Positions 8,277-16,415 of a stretch of 33,321 nucleotides of DNA are shown in pieces (the stretch's first letter is position 1; the number at the start of each line of letters is the position of its first letter). The translations under genes and the position numbers were made by a program. The stretch comes from a bacterium (GTDB lineage Bacteria; SAR324; XYD2-FULL-50-16). The stretch lies in NCBI GenBank assembly GCA_018830885.1, contig JAHJRI010000437.1, positions 1-33,321 on the forward strand, read 5' to 3'. The notes beneath the pieces are model-generated. The model ran no database searches. It was not told the origin of the DNA and worked only from the letters and a program-made list of their open reading frames with translations.

Positions 8277-9353
8277 ATGATGAATCGAATTCGAACAACA
8301 TTGCTTTTCACTGTTATGATCCTGACAGGAATCGCATTCACCTCAGGCTCGGCTTTGGCGAAATCAAAGAAAATGAGCCTGGTCAGTGTGAAAACCACCA
8401 CACCCATTGTACTGGACACAGTTGCTGAAAAAGCCTGGGACAAGGCCGGTGTGCTGGAGGTAAAACTGGGTGAAATGCCCTACAAGCCAAGCAACGGCTA
8501 CGCAGGCATGACCGAAACCACGCTCCGCATTCAGTCCCTGTATGACAAGGAGAATATCTATTTTCTGATCCGCTGGGACGACCCCACACAAAGCCTGGCC
8601 CGGTTTCCCTGGGTAAAGCAGGGCGATGGCAGCTGGAAACAGCTCTCCAATAAGGACGACACCGGGCATGACAACACCTACTACGAAGATAAAATGGCCA
8701 TGTTCTGGGAAGTAAACGCCAGAGGATTCGCCAAGAAAGGGTGTGATATCGCCTGTCATATGGCTGAAAACGGCATGAACAACGGCATGAAAGATACGGC
8801 TCCCGGTCGGAAATATACGAACAAGGCAGGGGAAACCATTGACATGTGGCATTGGAAAGGCGTCAGAACCAATCCGCTGGGCATTTTTGATGACCAGTAT
8901 GTCGATAATGTCGCCGATCCCAAAGTGAATACCAACTGGGGTCGACATGGCGATGCCAAACTGGGTGGCGGCTACAAGAACAACGTGAATGCGGACAAAT
9001 CCGGCCCCATGTATATGAACTCCCCCTACAGCGAAGACAACAAATACTTTGTACTGCCCTGGCTGAAAGCACCGTTCGTGGATACCTTTAAACCCGGCGA
9101 CGTGGTACCGGGGATTGTTCTGGATGCCTTTACCGGATCCCGTGCGGACATCAAGGTCAAAGGGGCCTGGCAGGACGGTCACTGGACCCTGGAAGTGAAG
9201 CGTAAACTCGTCACAAAAGGCGAGAAATCCGACACCCAGGATGTTCAGTTCAAAGACCTGAAAAAGAAGTATAACTTTGGGGTATCCGTGTTTGACAACT
9301 CCCAGATCGATCATCTCTACCACAACGGGCCCATTCAGTTGACATTCAAATAA
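8277..9353 (+). CDS. Periplasmic heme protein, ethylbenzene dehydrogenase/DMSO reductase gamma-like domain with CX3CH
   Basis: 358 residues, signal peptide with a hydrophobic core and cleavage near SALA (residues ~25-28). The mature protein starts TTTPIVLDTVAEKAWDKA and continues LRIQSLYDKENIYFLIRWDDPT, the pattern of the cytochrome c-552/DMSO-reductase-like heme-binding domain (PF09459 type), a beta-sandwich carrying one heme. It has a single cysteine pair, in GCDIACHMAE, which is CX3CH rather than CXXCH. This may be a non-standard covalent heme site. The ATG at 8277 follows aagaggga; a second ATG directly follows. It heads an operon with a monoheme cytochrome and a membrane c/b-type cytochrome, so it probably serves as a soluble electron carrier or terminal reductase subunit. 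Confidence 0.8.
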   Translation: MMNRIRTTLLFTVMILTGIAFTSGSALAKSKKMSLVSVKTTTPIVLDTVAEKAWDKAGVLEVKLGEMPYKPSNGYAGMTETTLRIQSLYDKENIYFLIRWDDPTQSLARFPWVKQGDGSWKQLSNKDDTGHDNTYYEDKMAMFWEVNARGFAKKGCDIACHMAENGMNNGMKDTAPGRKYTNKAGETIDMWHWKGVRTNPLGIFDDQYVDNVADPKVNTNWGRHGDAKLGGGYKNNVNADKSGPMYMNSPYSEDNKYFVLPWLKAPFVDTFKPGDVVPGIVLDAFTGSRADIKVKGAWQDGHWTLEVKRKLVTKGEKSDTQDVQFKDLKKKYNFGVSVFDNSQIDHLYHNGPIQLTFK

Positions 9354-9449
9354 AATCCATAACCCCCCCGCAGGGGGAAGAGCATTCCATGATCTGGAAA
9401 GATGGAAGGCCACTCCCCCTGCTATCATTCAACCTGGAAGAGGCAAACC

Positions 9450-9902
9450 ATGAAAAAGGCAATTGTGAATTCGAACCAGAAACCTCGATCCGGTCCGAAA
9501 CAGCTGCTCAGACATCGAACCATGCTGCTGCTGAGCCTGGTTATCGCACTTGCCCTGTTCAACCCGTTGTCTCTCCGGGCGGACAAGGCGGGTTATGTCA
9601 CTGACTATGAAGGGGATGTCCTGGCCAGCGATCCTTTGCTGGTGAATGCCATGAAAACGACGATGTATGAATATGTGACCGATGACGAAGAGATCGACAG
9701 CGTCGGCCAGTGGATCAACAAGGGCGCCCTGAATGATGGGGAATTCAGGGATGTCATCCTGCCGATCATGAAGGAGAACTGCACCAAGTGTCACAGCGTG
9801 TCCTCAACCATGTCGGATGCGGTCCCGGAAAAACCGCTGGCTGCTTTTGAAGACGTTATCAAATACATCAGTGCCGGACTGCCTGCCAAACCGTCCAAAT
9901 GA
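9450..9902 (+). CDS. Small exported monoheme cytochrome c
   Basis: 150 residues from the ATG at 9450, with ggaagagg 6 nt upstream. An N-terminal basic region and a hydrophobic helix (about residues 26-42) form a signal peptide or anchor. One heme motif is present, NCTKCHS, near residue 110. The mature protein is clearly homologous to the first domain of the next gene: both have DYEG, AMKT, MYE, DDEEID, ILPIM, NCTKCHS and STMS in the same order. The gene lies 25 nt before the c/b fusion gene, so duplication of the domain within this operon is likely. It probably shuttles electrons to or from the membrane complex. Confidence 0.85.
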   Translation: MKKAIVNSNQKPRSGPKQLLRHRTMLLLSLVIALALFNPLSLRADKAGYVTDYEGDVLASDPLLVNAMKTTMYEYVTDDEEIDSVGQWINKGALNDGEFRDVILPIMKENCTKCHSVSSTMSDAVPEKPLAAFEDVIKYISAGLPAKPSK

Positions 9903-9927
9903 ACCAGACCAGACAGGGAAAATAAAC

Positions 9928-11982
9928 ATGGAACACATCACCAGGGTCCTGCAGCAACATCAATCGACCTTCATGACCGGTCTGTTGCTTGTGTTTCTCA
10001 TGTTGACCGGGCTGCCGGCCACAGCCCAATCCAGTGCACAAGTGGAAACCGACTATGAAGGGCTGATTTCAGACAGTGACTCCCGTCTGGTGAAAGCGAT
10101 GAAAACAAACATGTATGAATTTGTTGCCGACGACGAAGAGATTGATCTTGTCAACAAGTGGATTCAGGCGGGCCAAAAAAATGACGCGTTTTTCGAGGAC
10201 GAAATCCTGCCGATCATGCAGGATAACTGTACCAAGTGTCACAGCAAAACCTCCACCATGTCAAAAGCGGTCCCCGAGATGCCGCTGACCAGCCATGCCG
10301 AGATTCTTAAATTCACGGTTTCCGCGCCGACCGACACCCAGTGCCTGGAATGCCACGGGGATGATGCCCTGACAGGAGAGACACATGCTGCATTGACCGC
10401 CATTCATGTTGATCCGTCCGTCAAAACAGCCTCGGTTCACAAGGATCTAACCTGTGTCAAGTGTCACAGCGATTTCCACCCGGCGACAGAACCCGCGTGC
10501 CAGGATACCGGTCGTTTCAAGTCCCTTCTGGCTGCCGATCCAGTGGCTGATTTCGGCTGCCGGGAACTCAAGCCGGTGAATTGCCTGAATTGCCATCAGA
10601 AAGAAGCGGAGCTGTTTCAACAAAGCACCCACTTCACCGTTGCGCCAGACGCAAAGTCCAAAGCCCCGGTCTGTAAAGACTGCCATGGCACCCACGCCAT
10701 CGAGCAGCCCAAGTTGATTGCGAGCAGACTGGCCATGGTTGATAACTGCGGGTCCTGCCACCAGGAGCAGTTGGCATCCTATTATAACTCCTATCACGGT
10801 AAAACAACGAAACTGGGCAGTGAGAAAACCGCCAAATGTATTGACTGTCACGGCTCCCACAACCTGTTGTCCCCTGAAAATCCGGCATCCACCCTCCATG
10901 CGGACAATATTCAACAGACCTGCAGCCAGTGTCATGAAAATGTGAATGCCAATTTTGCCGGATTTATGCCCCATGCCGACCACACCAGTCCGGAACGATA
11001 TCCAGTCTTGTTTTATGCTTTCTGGGCCATGACCGGCCTGTTGATCGGAACCTTTGCCCTGTTTGGCATCCACACCCTGCTCTGGCTCTACCGGTCCCTG
11101 GCAGATGTCGTAAACGCACCAGAAACAACAGAAAAGAGGGTTATTCTGGATGCCGCTGCGGAACGACATGTCCGACGGTTCCGTGTATCCCACACCATTC
11201 TGCACCTGATGATTATTGTCAGTTTCCTGTCCCTGGCCTTGTCCGGGATGACGCTGAAGTTCCCTGAAAACGCTTTTTTTGCTGAAGTGGTCCGGTTTTT
11301 TGGCGGTCCGCACAACATGGGTCGAATCCATCGCTTCGGGGCAGCCATCACCTTTCTTTATGCCGCTATCCACCTGTTTCAGCTGGGAATGCTGTTTGTG
11401 AAACGGAAGATCACCTTGAAAGGCCTGTTCAAAGAGGAGTACTCGTTGATCCCCGTACTGCGGGACATGAAGGAATTGAAAGCCAATCTGCTCTATTTTA
11501 TTGGCCGGGGTCCCAAACCGACCTTTGGTAAATGGACCTATTGGGAAAAATTCGACTACATGGCCGTTTTCTGGGGAATCACGATCATCGGTTCTACCGG
11601 TCTGATACTCTGGTTTCCAACCACTGTCACCCGGTTTCTGCCCGGCTGGATGATCAATGTGGCAACCATCATCCACAGCGATGAAGCGCTCCTGGCAGCA
11701 GGTTTCATATTCACCTTCCATTTCTTCCATTCACACCTGAGACCGGAGAATTTCCCTCTGGACCCAGCCATATTCACCCAGCGGATACCCCTCTCCAGGT
11801 TCAAGGAAGAGCGGTCCCGGGAATACGAGGAACTGGTTCGGAAGGGGGAACTGGAAACCGTCCTGGTCGATCCACCCGCCAGGTGGTATTCTAAAATGGT
11901 TCTGGTATTCGGGATCTTCTTCCTGATCATCGGCCTGGTCATTGTCGCCTCGATGCTGGTGTCGCTGCTGTCGGCTATCTGA
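9928..11982 (+). CDS. CbcL-like membrane protein: octaheme cytochrome c fused to diheme cytochrome b
   Basis: 684 residues from the ATG at 9928 (after agggaaaataaac). A signal/anchor helix (residues ~10-33) leads into a periplasmic part with eight CXXCH motifs: CTKCH, CLECH, CVKCH, CLNCH, CKDCH, CGSCH, CIDCH, CSQCH. From about residue 366 there are six transmembrane helices. Histidines suitable for heme b lie in SHTILHL, RIHRFGA, AIHLFQL and FHFFHSHL, and the HLRPENFPLD signature matches FdnI/HydC-type cytochrome b. The combination matches Geobacter CbcL-type inner-membrane quinone oxidoreductases that feed periplasmic or extracellular electron transfer. The first heme domain duplicates the monoheme protein encoded just upstream. 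A strong hairpin follows the stop. Confidence 0.85.
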   Translation: MEHITRVLQQHQSTFMTGLLLVFLMLTGLPATAQSSAQVETDYEGLISDSDSRLVKAMKTNMYEFVADDEEIDLVNKWIQAGQKNDAFFEDEILPIMQDNCTKCHSKTSTMSKAVPEMPLTSHAEILKFTVSAPTDTQCLECHGDDALTGETHAALTAIHVDPSVKTASVHKDLTCVKCHSDFHPATEPACQDTGRFKSLLAADPVADFGCRELKPVNCLNCHQKEAELFQQSTHFTVAPDAKSKAPVCKDCHGTHAIEQPKLIASRLAMVDNCGSCHQEQLASYYNSYHGKTTKLGSEKTAKCIDCHGSHNLLSPENPASTLHADNIQQTCSQCHENVNANFAGFMPHADHTSPERYPVLFYAFWAMTGLLIGTFALFGIHTLLWLYRSLADVVNAPETTEKRVILDAAAERHVRRFRVSHTILHLMIIVSFLSLALSGMTLKFPENAFFAEVVRFFGGPHNMGRIHRFGAAITFLYAAIHLFQLGMLFVKRKITLKGLFKEEYSLIPVLRDMKELKANLLYFIGRGPKPTFGKWTYWEKFDYMAVFWGITIIGSTGLILWFPTTVTRFLPGWMINVATIIHSDEALLAAGFIFTFHFFHSHLRPENFPLDPAIFTQRIPLSRFKEERSREYEELVRKGELETVLVDPPARWYSKMVLVFGIFFLIIGLVIVASMLVSLLSAI

Positions 11983-11995
11983 ATCAAATCACGTC

Positions 11996-12034
11996 GGTGC
12001 GGGGGGACAACCAGCCAGGTTGTCCCTCCGCACC
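11996..12034 (+). terminator. Hairpin after the c/b fusion gene
   Basis: Arms ggtgcggggggacaacc (11996-12012) and ggttgtccctccgcacc (12018-12034) pair over 17 bp with one mismatch and a 5-nt loop, starting 13 nt after the stop. There is no T tract, so it may stop transcription only with help or may protect the mRNA 3' end. Confidence 0.55.
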
Positions 12035-12165
12035 CCGGAAACCCACTATCCAGATGTATCCCCGTACCATGCTGCGAACATAGTACCGTTCCGTTCACGT
12101 CCCGCTCCCAATCAGCCCTGTCGGACCAGACAAAACAGACATCGACCCTTTGTTAGCCCGGTATG

Positions 12166-12177
12166 ATTGTTTACAAT
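12166..12177. promoter_or_regulatory. Candidate GntR operator, site 1
   Basis: ATTGTTTACAAT, identical to the sites at 20258 and 30750. The TTGT-N2-ACAA dyad is the type of half-site used by FCD-family GntR repressors, two of which are encoded in this locus. Confidence 0.55.
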
Positions 12178-12356
12178 TTTACCGGATATTACGGCAGACC
12201 TTTCACAGTCATCCCCCACACAGGGTTCCAGCATGCCTGAAAGCTTCATGACAGGTTTCCTGCAGACCGCTTGAACCTTGTTCTTGTCCTTATTCCCAAA
12301 ATAACATGGCATTTCCGGAACCAACGTCCAGTCCGCAGAAGATCATGTTCGTCTTT

Positions 12357-12368
12357 TTTGTTTACAAT
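12357..12368. promoter_or_regulatory. Candidate GntR operator, site 2
   Basis: TTTGTTTACAAT, one base different from site 1, followed at once by attgacaactttttatgg, which could contain a -35-like TTGACA (12369-12375 area). It lies about 290 nt upstream of the thiolase start, so an operator overlapping a promoter is plausible. Confidence 0.55.
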
Positions 12369-12654
12369 ATTGACAACTTTTTATGGAACCCATAAGGTAT
12401 ACAGAAAAGAGCGGAGCGATTCCGGTTCATTGGATTCAACAAGCCCGACGCGAACCTGGTTTTCCGGCGCTGGATCGCTGCCCCTGACTTTGGCAGAAGG
12501 GAAACGACCCCGGGGGGCGACAATGATCCGACTGATGCGGACCGAAAAAACAGCGGCCTGTCACCGGTGACCAGCGAAGGACAGTGGGACAGGCGGAGGA
12601 ACCGGTTTACATAAACTCACCCAGTCAATACACAGACACCAACGGAGGTGCATG

Positions 12655-13899
12655 ATGAAGGATGTGGTCATTGTCAGCGGCGTCAGAACGCCGGTCGGAA
12701 AATACATGGGAACGCTGAAGGACGTTGAAGCATACGATCTTGCGGCACTTGTCCTGAACGAGGTGATCAAGAGAGCCAATATCACAGCGGACCAGGTGGA
12801 CGAAGTGGTGATGGGACAGGCCTACCAGAACGGGGAGTATGTCAACATTGCCCGGATGGCCCTGCTGACGGCAGGCTGGCCGGAGGAGATACCAGGTATG
12901 ACCATGGACCGGCGCTGCTGCACCGGTCTGGACGTGGTTCGCATCGGGGCCTCCCTGATTCAGTCCGGTCGTGCCGAAATCGTTGTCGCCGGGGGTGTGG
13001 AAAGTATGAGCAACGCCGAATTCTATCTGCCCGGAAGTATTAAAACCGGCATTGGCGGCGCAAAGGGAATGCCCCGGGGTCATGGCGATCTTTCCATCTG
13101 GGGGTTACCGTTTTATGACCGTATTCAGCGAGCCCGTGTCATGTCCCAGCCGGTGAGCCGATACGGCATTCTGGCATCGATGATGTCCTGGGCCGAGGAG
13201 GCTGCCAGGGAAGAAAACGTGACCCGGGAAGCATGTGACCAGTGGGCCCTGGAAAGTCACAGAAAAGCCTGTGCCGCCATAGAGGCGAATAAATTCGCAG
13301 CCGAAATCGTTCCGGTTCCGGTTCCCCAGAAAAAAGGAAATCCCATTCTGTTCGATCGGGATGAAAACCCCCGGGCGGACACAACCCTGGAGCGGCTGCA
13401 GTCATTAAAACCCGTCCTGGGTGGGGTCTGCACCGCAGGAAACTCTTCCACGGAGAACGACGGCGCTGCGGCAGTGGTCATTACCACACCGGAAAAAGCA
13501 GCGGAACTGGGGGTTGCAGCCTTTGCAAGGTTCAAATCCTGTGTCGTCGCCGGTGCGGATCCCAGAAAAACCCATCTCTCTGTCCCCGCAGCCGTTAACA
13601 AAGCACTCAAGGCGGCCGGCATGACCATCGAGCAGATGGAATTGATCGAGATCCAGGAAGCCTTTGCAGCCCAGGTTCTGGCGGATCTGGTCCATATGAA
13701 GGTGGGCCCGGAGGAATTTGGCAAGGTCAATGTCAACGGTTCGGGTATATCCCTGGGTCATCCCATCGCCTGCACCGGGACACGGGTGCTGGTGACGCTG
13801 CTGCATGAAATGAGACGCAGTGGAAAAAAATATGCTCTGGAAACAATCTGTGGTGGTGGTGGCCTGGGTATTGCGGCGGTCCTGGAGAGTTTCTCGTAA
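12655..13899 (+). CDS. Thiolase (acetyl-CoA acyltransferase family)
   Basis: 414 residues from the ATG at 12655; GGAGG at 12644-12648 favours this over the ATG 3 nt earlier. The classic biosynthetic/degradative thiolase layout is present: VSGVRTPVGKYMGTL at the N-terminus, the nucleophile in DRRCCTGLD (second Cys), GGVESMS, GHPIACTG with the catalytic His, and CGGGGLG with the second Cys. The usual NEAFA motif is QEAFA, a mild variation in the oxyanion-hole Asn. It would cleave a 3-oxoacyl-CoA with CoA in the last step of beta-oxidation. It opens the acyl-CoA locus and is followed by a terminator-like hairpin before the racemase gene. Its substrate is not evident from sequence. Confidence 0.9.
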   Translation: MKDVVIVSGVRTPVGKYMGTLKDVEAYDLAALVLNEVIKRANITADQVDEVVMGQAYQNGEYVNIARMALLTAGWPEEIPGMTMDRRCCTGLDVVRIGASLIQSGRAEIVVAGGVESMSNAEFYLPGSIKTGIGGAKGMPRGHGDLSIWGLPFYDRIQRARVMSQPVSRYGILASMMSWAEEAAREENVTREACDQWALESHRKACAAIEANKFAAEIVPVPVPQKKGNPILFDRDENPRADTTLERLQSLKPVLGGVCTAGNSSTENDGAAAVVITTPEKAAELGVAAFARFKSCVVAGADPRKTHLSVPAAVNKALKAAGMTIEQMELIEIQEAFAAQVLADLVHMKVGPEEFGKVNVNGSGISLGHPIACTGTRVLVTLLHEMRRSGKKYALETICGGGGLGIAAVLESFS

Positions 13900-13911
13900 A
13901 ATGCAGACGGG

Positions 13912-13950
13912 AAGTGCCGCCTGGTTTTCCAACCGGGAATGGCACTTTTT
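13912..13950 (+). terminator. Terminator-like hairpin after the first thiolase
   Basis: aagtgcc (13912-13918) pairs with ggcactt (13941-13947), with an inner ggtt-ttcc-aacc stem and a bulge between, followed by a T run to 13950. It could attenuate transcription into the racemase gene 88 nt further on. Confidence 0.6.
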
Positions 13951-14037
13951 CCGCTGTATCTGACCCACCTTACAGATAAATCAATCAACGCGGGGATGCC
14001 AGTTGGAGTCGGATCCCTGAACAAGGAAAACAAACAC

Positions 14038-15198
14038 ATGCATCAAACAACGGGCCCCCTGAAAGGGCTAAAAATCATTGAACTGGGTGGTATCGGTCCC
14101 GGACCGCTGTGCGGGATGTTGTTGTCGGATATGGGCGCGGACGTATTACGAATCGACCGCAACCTGCCCTCAGGACTGGGAACCCCTCGGCCACCGAAAT
14201 TCGATATCCTGAGACGAAACCGGGCCTCGGTTTCGGTCAACCTCAAGGCAAAAGAGGGGATCGAAACCATTTTACGTCTGGTCAGGCAGGCTGATGCCAT
14301 CATCGATCCATTCCGACCCGGCGTCACAGAACGATTGGGCCTGGGACCGGACGACTGTCTGGCCTGCAACGAAAAACTGGTTTATGCCCGCATGACCGGC
14401 TGGGGACAGACCGGTTCCCTTGCCCAGGCTGCCGGTCACGATATCAACTACCTGGCACTGTCAGGGGTGCTGAACATGATCGGTACGCGGGAAAAACCGA
14501 TCCCGCCCTTGAACATCGCCGCTGACATGGGTGGGGGAGCCATGTTTCTGGCGTTTGGCATCCTGGCGGCTGTTTTTGAAGCACAGCGGTCCGGGAAGGG
14601 TCAGGTGGTGGATGTCTCCATGGTGGAAGGGGCCGCCTACCTGAACACGGGAATTTTCGGTCTGATGGCCGGCGATCTCTGGTCCGGGCAGCGCGAAAGC
14701 AACACCCTGGATGGCGGTGCACCCTTTTACCGCACCTATCAAACCAGTGACGGTCTCTTTGTGGCCATCGGCTCCCTTGAAGCCAAATTCTATTCCCTGC
14801 TGTTGAAAAAGCTGGGGCTGAATGAATCGGAGCTGCCACCGCAACTGGACGCCACCCAGTGGCCGGCGATGCACCAGAAGTTTGAAGCGATCTTCAGGAC
14901 CAAAACCCGTGACGAATGGTGTGAGACCTTTGAAGGGACCGATGTCTGCTTTTCACCGGTTCTCAGCGCCAGCGAAGCCCCTGCACACCCACATAACAAA
15001 GAAAGGGGCAGTTTTATCACCATCGACGGGGTGGTGCAGCCGGGTCCGGCTCCCCGGTTCAGCCGCACGCCGGCATCCATTCCTGCCGGTCCACCACAAT
15101 TCGGGGAAGATACGGAGACGGGTCTGGCCGCCTGGGGGTTTACCACGGCAGAGATCGAAGCGATGCAGGAGCGGGGCAGTATCGGCTGGAAAGGCTGA
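14038..15198 (+). CDS. Alpha-methylacyl-CoA racemase (CoA-transferase family III fold)
   Basis: 386 residues from the ATG at 14038, with aagga 10 nt upstream. The N-terminus [20 protein letters not shown] and [11 protein letters not shown] is typical of AMACR. The racemase active site is conserved: His134 in [11 protein letters not shown], Asp163 in ADMGGG and Glu248 in GSLEAKF, with the spacing seen in Mycobacterium MCR (His126, Asp156, Glu241). True family III CoA-transferases use a different Asp, so racemase is the better call. The enzyme interconverts 2R and 2S methyl-branched acyl-CoAs so that an S-specific dehydrogenase can act. Its presence indicates that the pathway handles an alpha-methyl-branched acyl-CoA, as in isoprenoid or sterol side-chain oxidation. 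Confidence 0.85.
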   Translation: MHQTTGPLKGLKIIELGGIGPGPLCGMLLSDMGADVLRIDRNLPSGLGTPRPPKFDILRRNRASVSVNLKAKEGIETILRLVRQADAIIDPFRPGVTERLGLGPDDCLACNEKLVYARMTGWGQTGSLAQAAGHDINYLALSGVLNMIGTREKPIPPLNIAADMGGGAMFLAFGILAAVFEAQRSGKGQVVDVSMVEGAAYLNTGIFGLMAGDLWSGQRESNTLDGGAPFYRTYQTSDGLFVAIGSLEAKFYSLLLKKLGLNESELPPQLDATQWPAMHQKFEAIFRTKTRDEWCETFEGTDVCFSPVLSASEAPAHPHNKERGSFITIDGVVQPGPAPRFSRTPASIPAGPPQFGEDTETGLAAWGFTTAEIEAMQERGSIGWKG

Positions 15199-15338
15199 TA
15201 TTGGGGCCTGTACCAATCCGCTGGCCCCTGATCCAGGATCTCGACGGTACCGGTGATGCAACCCCGATTGCACCGGTTTTGGATGCTTTCCCCGGACTTC
15301 AGCACCGGACCTCAACCCATCTCAAACGGATAAAACGA

Positions 15339-16133
15339 ATGACAGCAGACTATAAAACCATTGCATGGCAGCGGGATGGCCATATCGGCATCCTCACACT
15401 CAACCAGCCGGACAGCATGAACGCCCTGAGCCCAAGACTCAGCGCAGAACTGGCCGATTGTGTAGATCGCATCCCGGATGAAAAAAATCTTCGGGTCGTC
15501 ATCTTCACCGGCGCCGGGAAGGCATTCTCCGCGGGGGGGGATATGGATTCCTTCCTCTTAAGGTCCATCGCCCGGCAGGAGAATGGCGGCGCCGGAGACC
15601 TGTTCTCCAACAGCATGTCCCGTCGATTTCTGAAAATCGAGATTCCGGTCATTGCTGCCATTAACGGGGCGGCTATCGGCGGCGGATTTACCCTCGCCCT
15701 GACCTGTGACCTGCGCATTGCCGCAGAAAGCGCCCGTTTTGGCGCCGTATTCGCCCGTGTGGGTCTGTCACCGGAATATGGCAGTTCATACCTGCTCAGC
15801 CGGATCATCGGGCTGACCAAAGCCAGCGAACTGGTTCTGACCGCCCGCATCTTTGATGCCGGAGAAGCCCTGGATATCGGACTGCTCAATGAAGTAACCA
15901 CCCCGGACAATCTGTTGCCCCGTGCCCGGGAACTGGCCGGTCAAATCGCGGCCCTGCCGCCGGTAGCGATCCGAATGGCCAAGCGGACCTTGAGGCACGG
16001 ACTGGAAAGCACCCTGTCCCAGGCCCTGGACTATGAAGAACTGGCGGAAACACACTGCTTTTCAACACTGGACCACCAGGAAGCGGTGCGGTCCTTCCTG
16101 GAAAAGCGAACCCCCGAGTTTCAGGGTAGATAA
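15339..16133 (+). CDS. Crotonase-family enzyme, probable enoyl-CoA isomerase
   Basis: 264 residues from the ATG at 15339; the frame is open upstream but shows no homology. The crotonase fold is clear: AGKAFSAGGDMDSF and AAINGAAIGGGFTLALTCDLRIA form the oxyanion hole. Both hydratase glutamates are replaced, by Thr118 (in GGGFT) and Phe138 (in GAVFARVGL). Instead there is Glu146 in GLSPEYGSSYLL, matching the SPE-x2-SS motif of peroxisomal delta3,delta2-enoyl-CoA isomerases. It is therefore unlikely to be a normal hydratase; isomerase, or a ring-opening or hydrolytic crotonase, are the alternatives. Hydration in this locus could instead be done by the MaoC pair. It follows the racemase by 140 nt on the same strand. 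Confidence 0.8.
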   Translation: MTADYKTIAWQRDGHIGILTLNQPDSMNALSPRLSAELADCVDRIPDEKNLRVVIFTGAGKAFSAGGDMDSFLLRSIARQENGGAGDLFSNSMSRRFLKIEIPVIAAINGAAIGGGFTLALTCDLRIAAESARFGAVFARVGLSPEYGSSYLLSRIIGLTKASELVLTARIFDAGEALDIGLLNEVTTPDNLLPRARELAGQIAALPPVAIRMAKRTLRHGLESTLSQALDYEELAETHCFSTLDHQEAVRSFLEKRTPEFQGR

Positions 16134-16209
16134 GGGGTTTCCGGGGCCAATAACTGAGGACGGCAGCGAAACCCGCGCATCTGGAATCTTTCAAACATCT
16201 TTTGCTGTA

Positions 16210-16376
16210 GGCCACCTTGATTAATTAAAATGATTGAACTTACCGCACCAAAGGGGTGGTGTTTCAAGAAACGCACGAGTCCATTCATGGAGCTCCTGGA
16301 AGCCATCCATGGCTTCCAGGGTTCTTGAAACACCAACCCTTTGATGCTGACTGAGTTCCATTTAATCAAGGTGCCC
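16210..16376 (-). repeat. Palindromic MITE-like repeat, copy 2
   Basis: Terminal repeats GGCCACCTTGATTAA (16210-16224) and TTAATCAAGGTGCCC (16362-16376) are inverted with one mismatch. Inside, ggtgtttcaagaa and ttcttgaaacacc form a second nested stem, and tggaagccatccatggcttcca a third. The reverse complement aligns along its length with the copy at 30908. It ends 39 nt upstream of the nitronate-monooxygenase-family gene. No coding capacity. Confidence 0.85.
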
Positions 16377-16415
16377 TGTATTTTATGATCATTAATCCTA
16401 TAAAAAATTGACACG

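Larger units (their letters stand above)
12035..12654. other. Long leader region of the acyl-CoA locus
   Basis: About 620 nt without a supportable gene between the hairpin after the cytochrome operon and the first thiolase. It contains two copies of the ATTGTTTACAAT-type dyad (12166 and 12357, listed separately). The reading frames present are short and overlap on both strands. The promoter for the thiolase is expected near the second dyad, leaving a long untranslated leader. Confidence 0.5.

Noticed and set aside
8364..9428. 354-codon open frame on the minus strand
   Set aside because: It is the complement of the signal-peptide-bearing heme protein gene and has no recognisable pattern.
10447..11730. 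427-codon open frame on the minus strand
   Set aside because: It lies entirely opposite the eight-heme c/b fusion gene, whose heme motifs and membrane helices are unambiguous.
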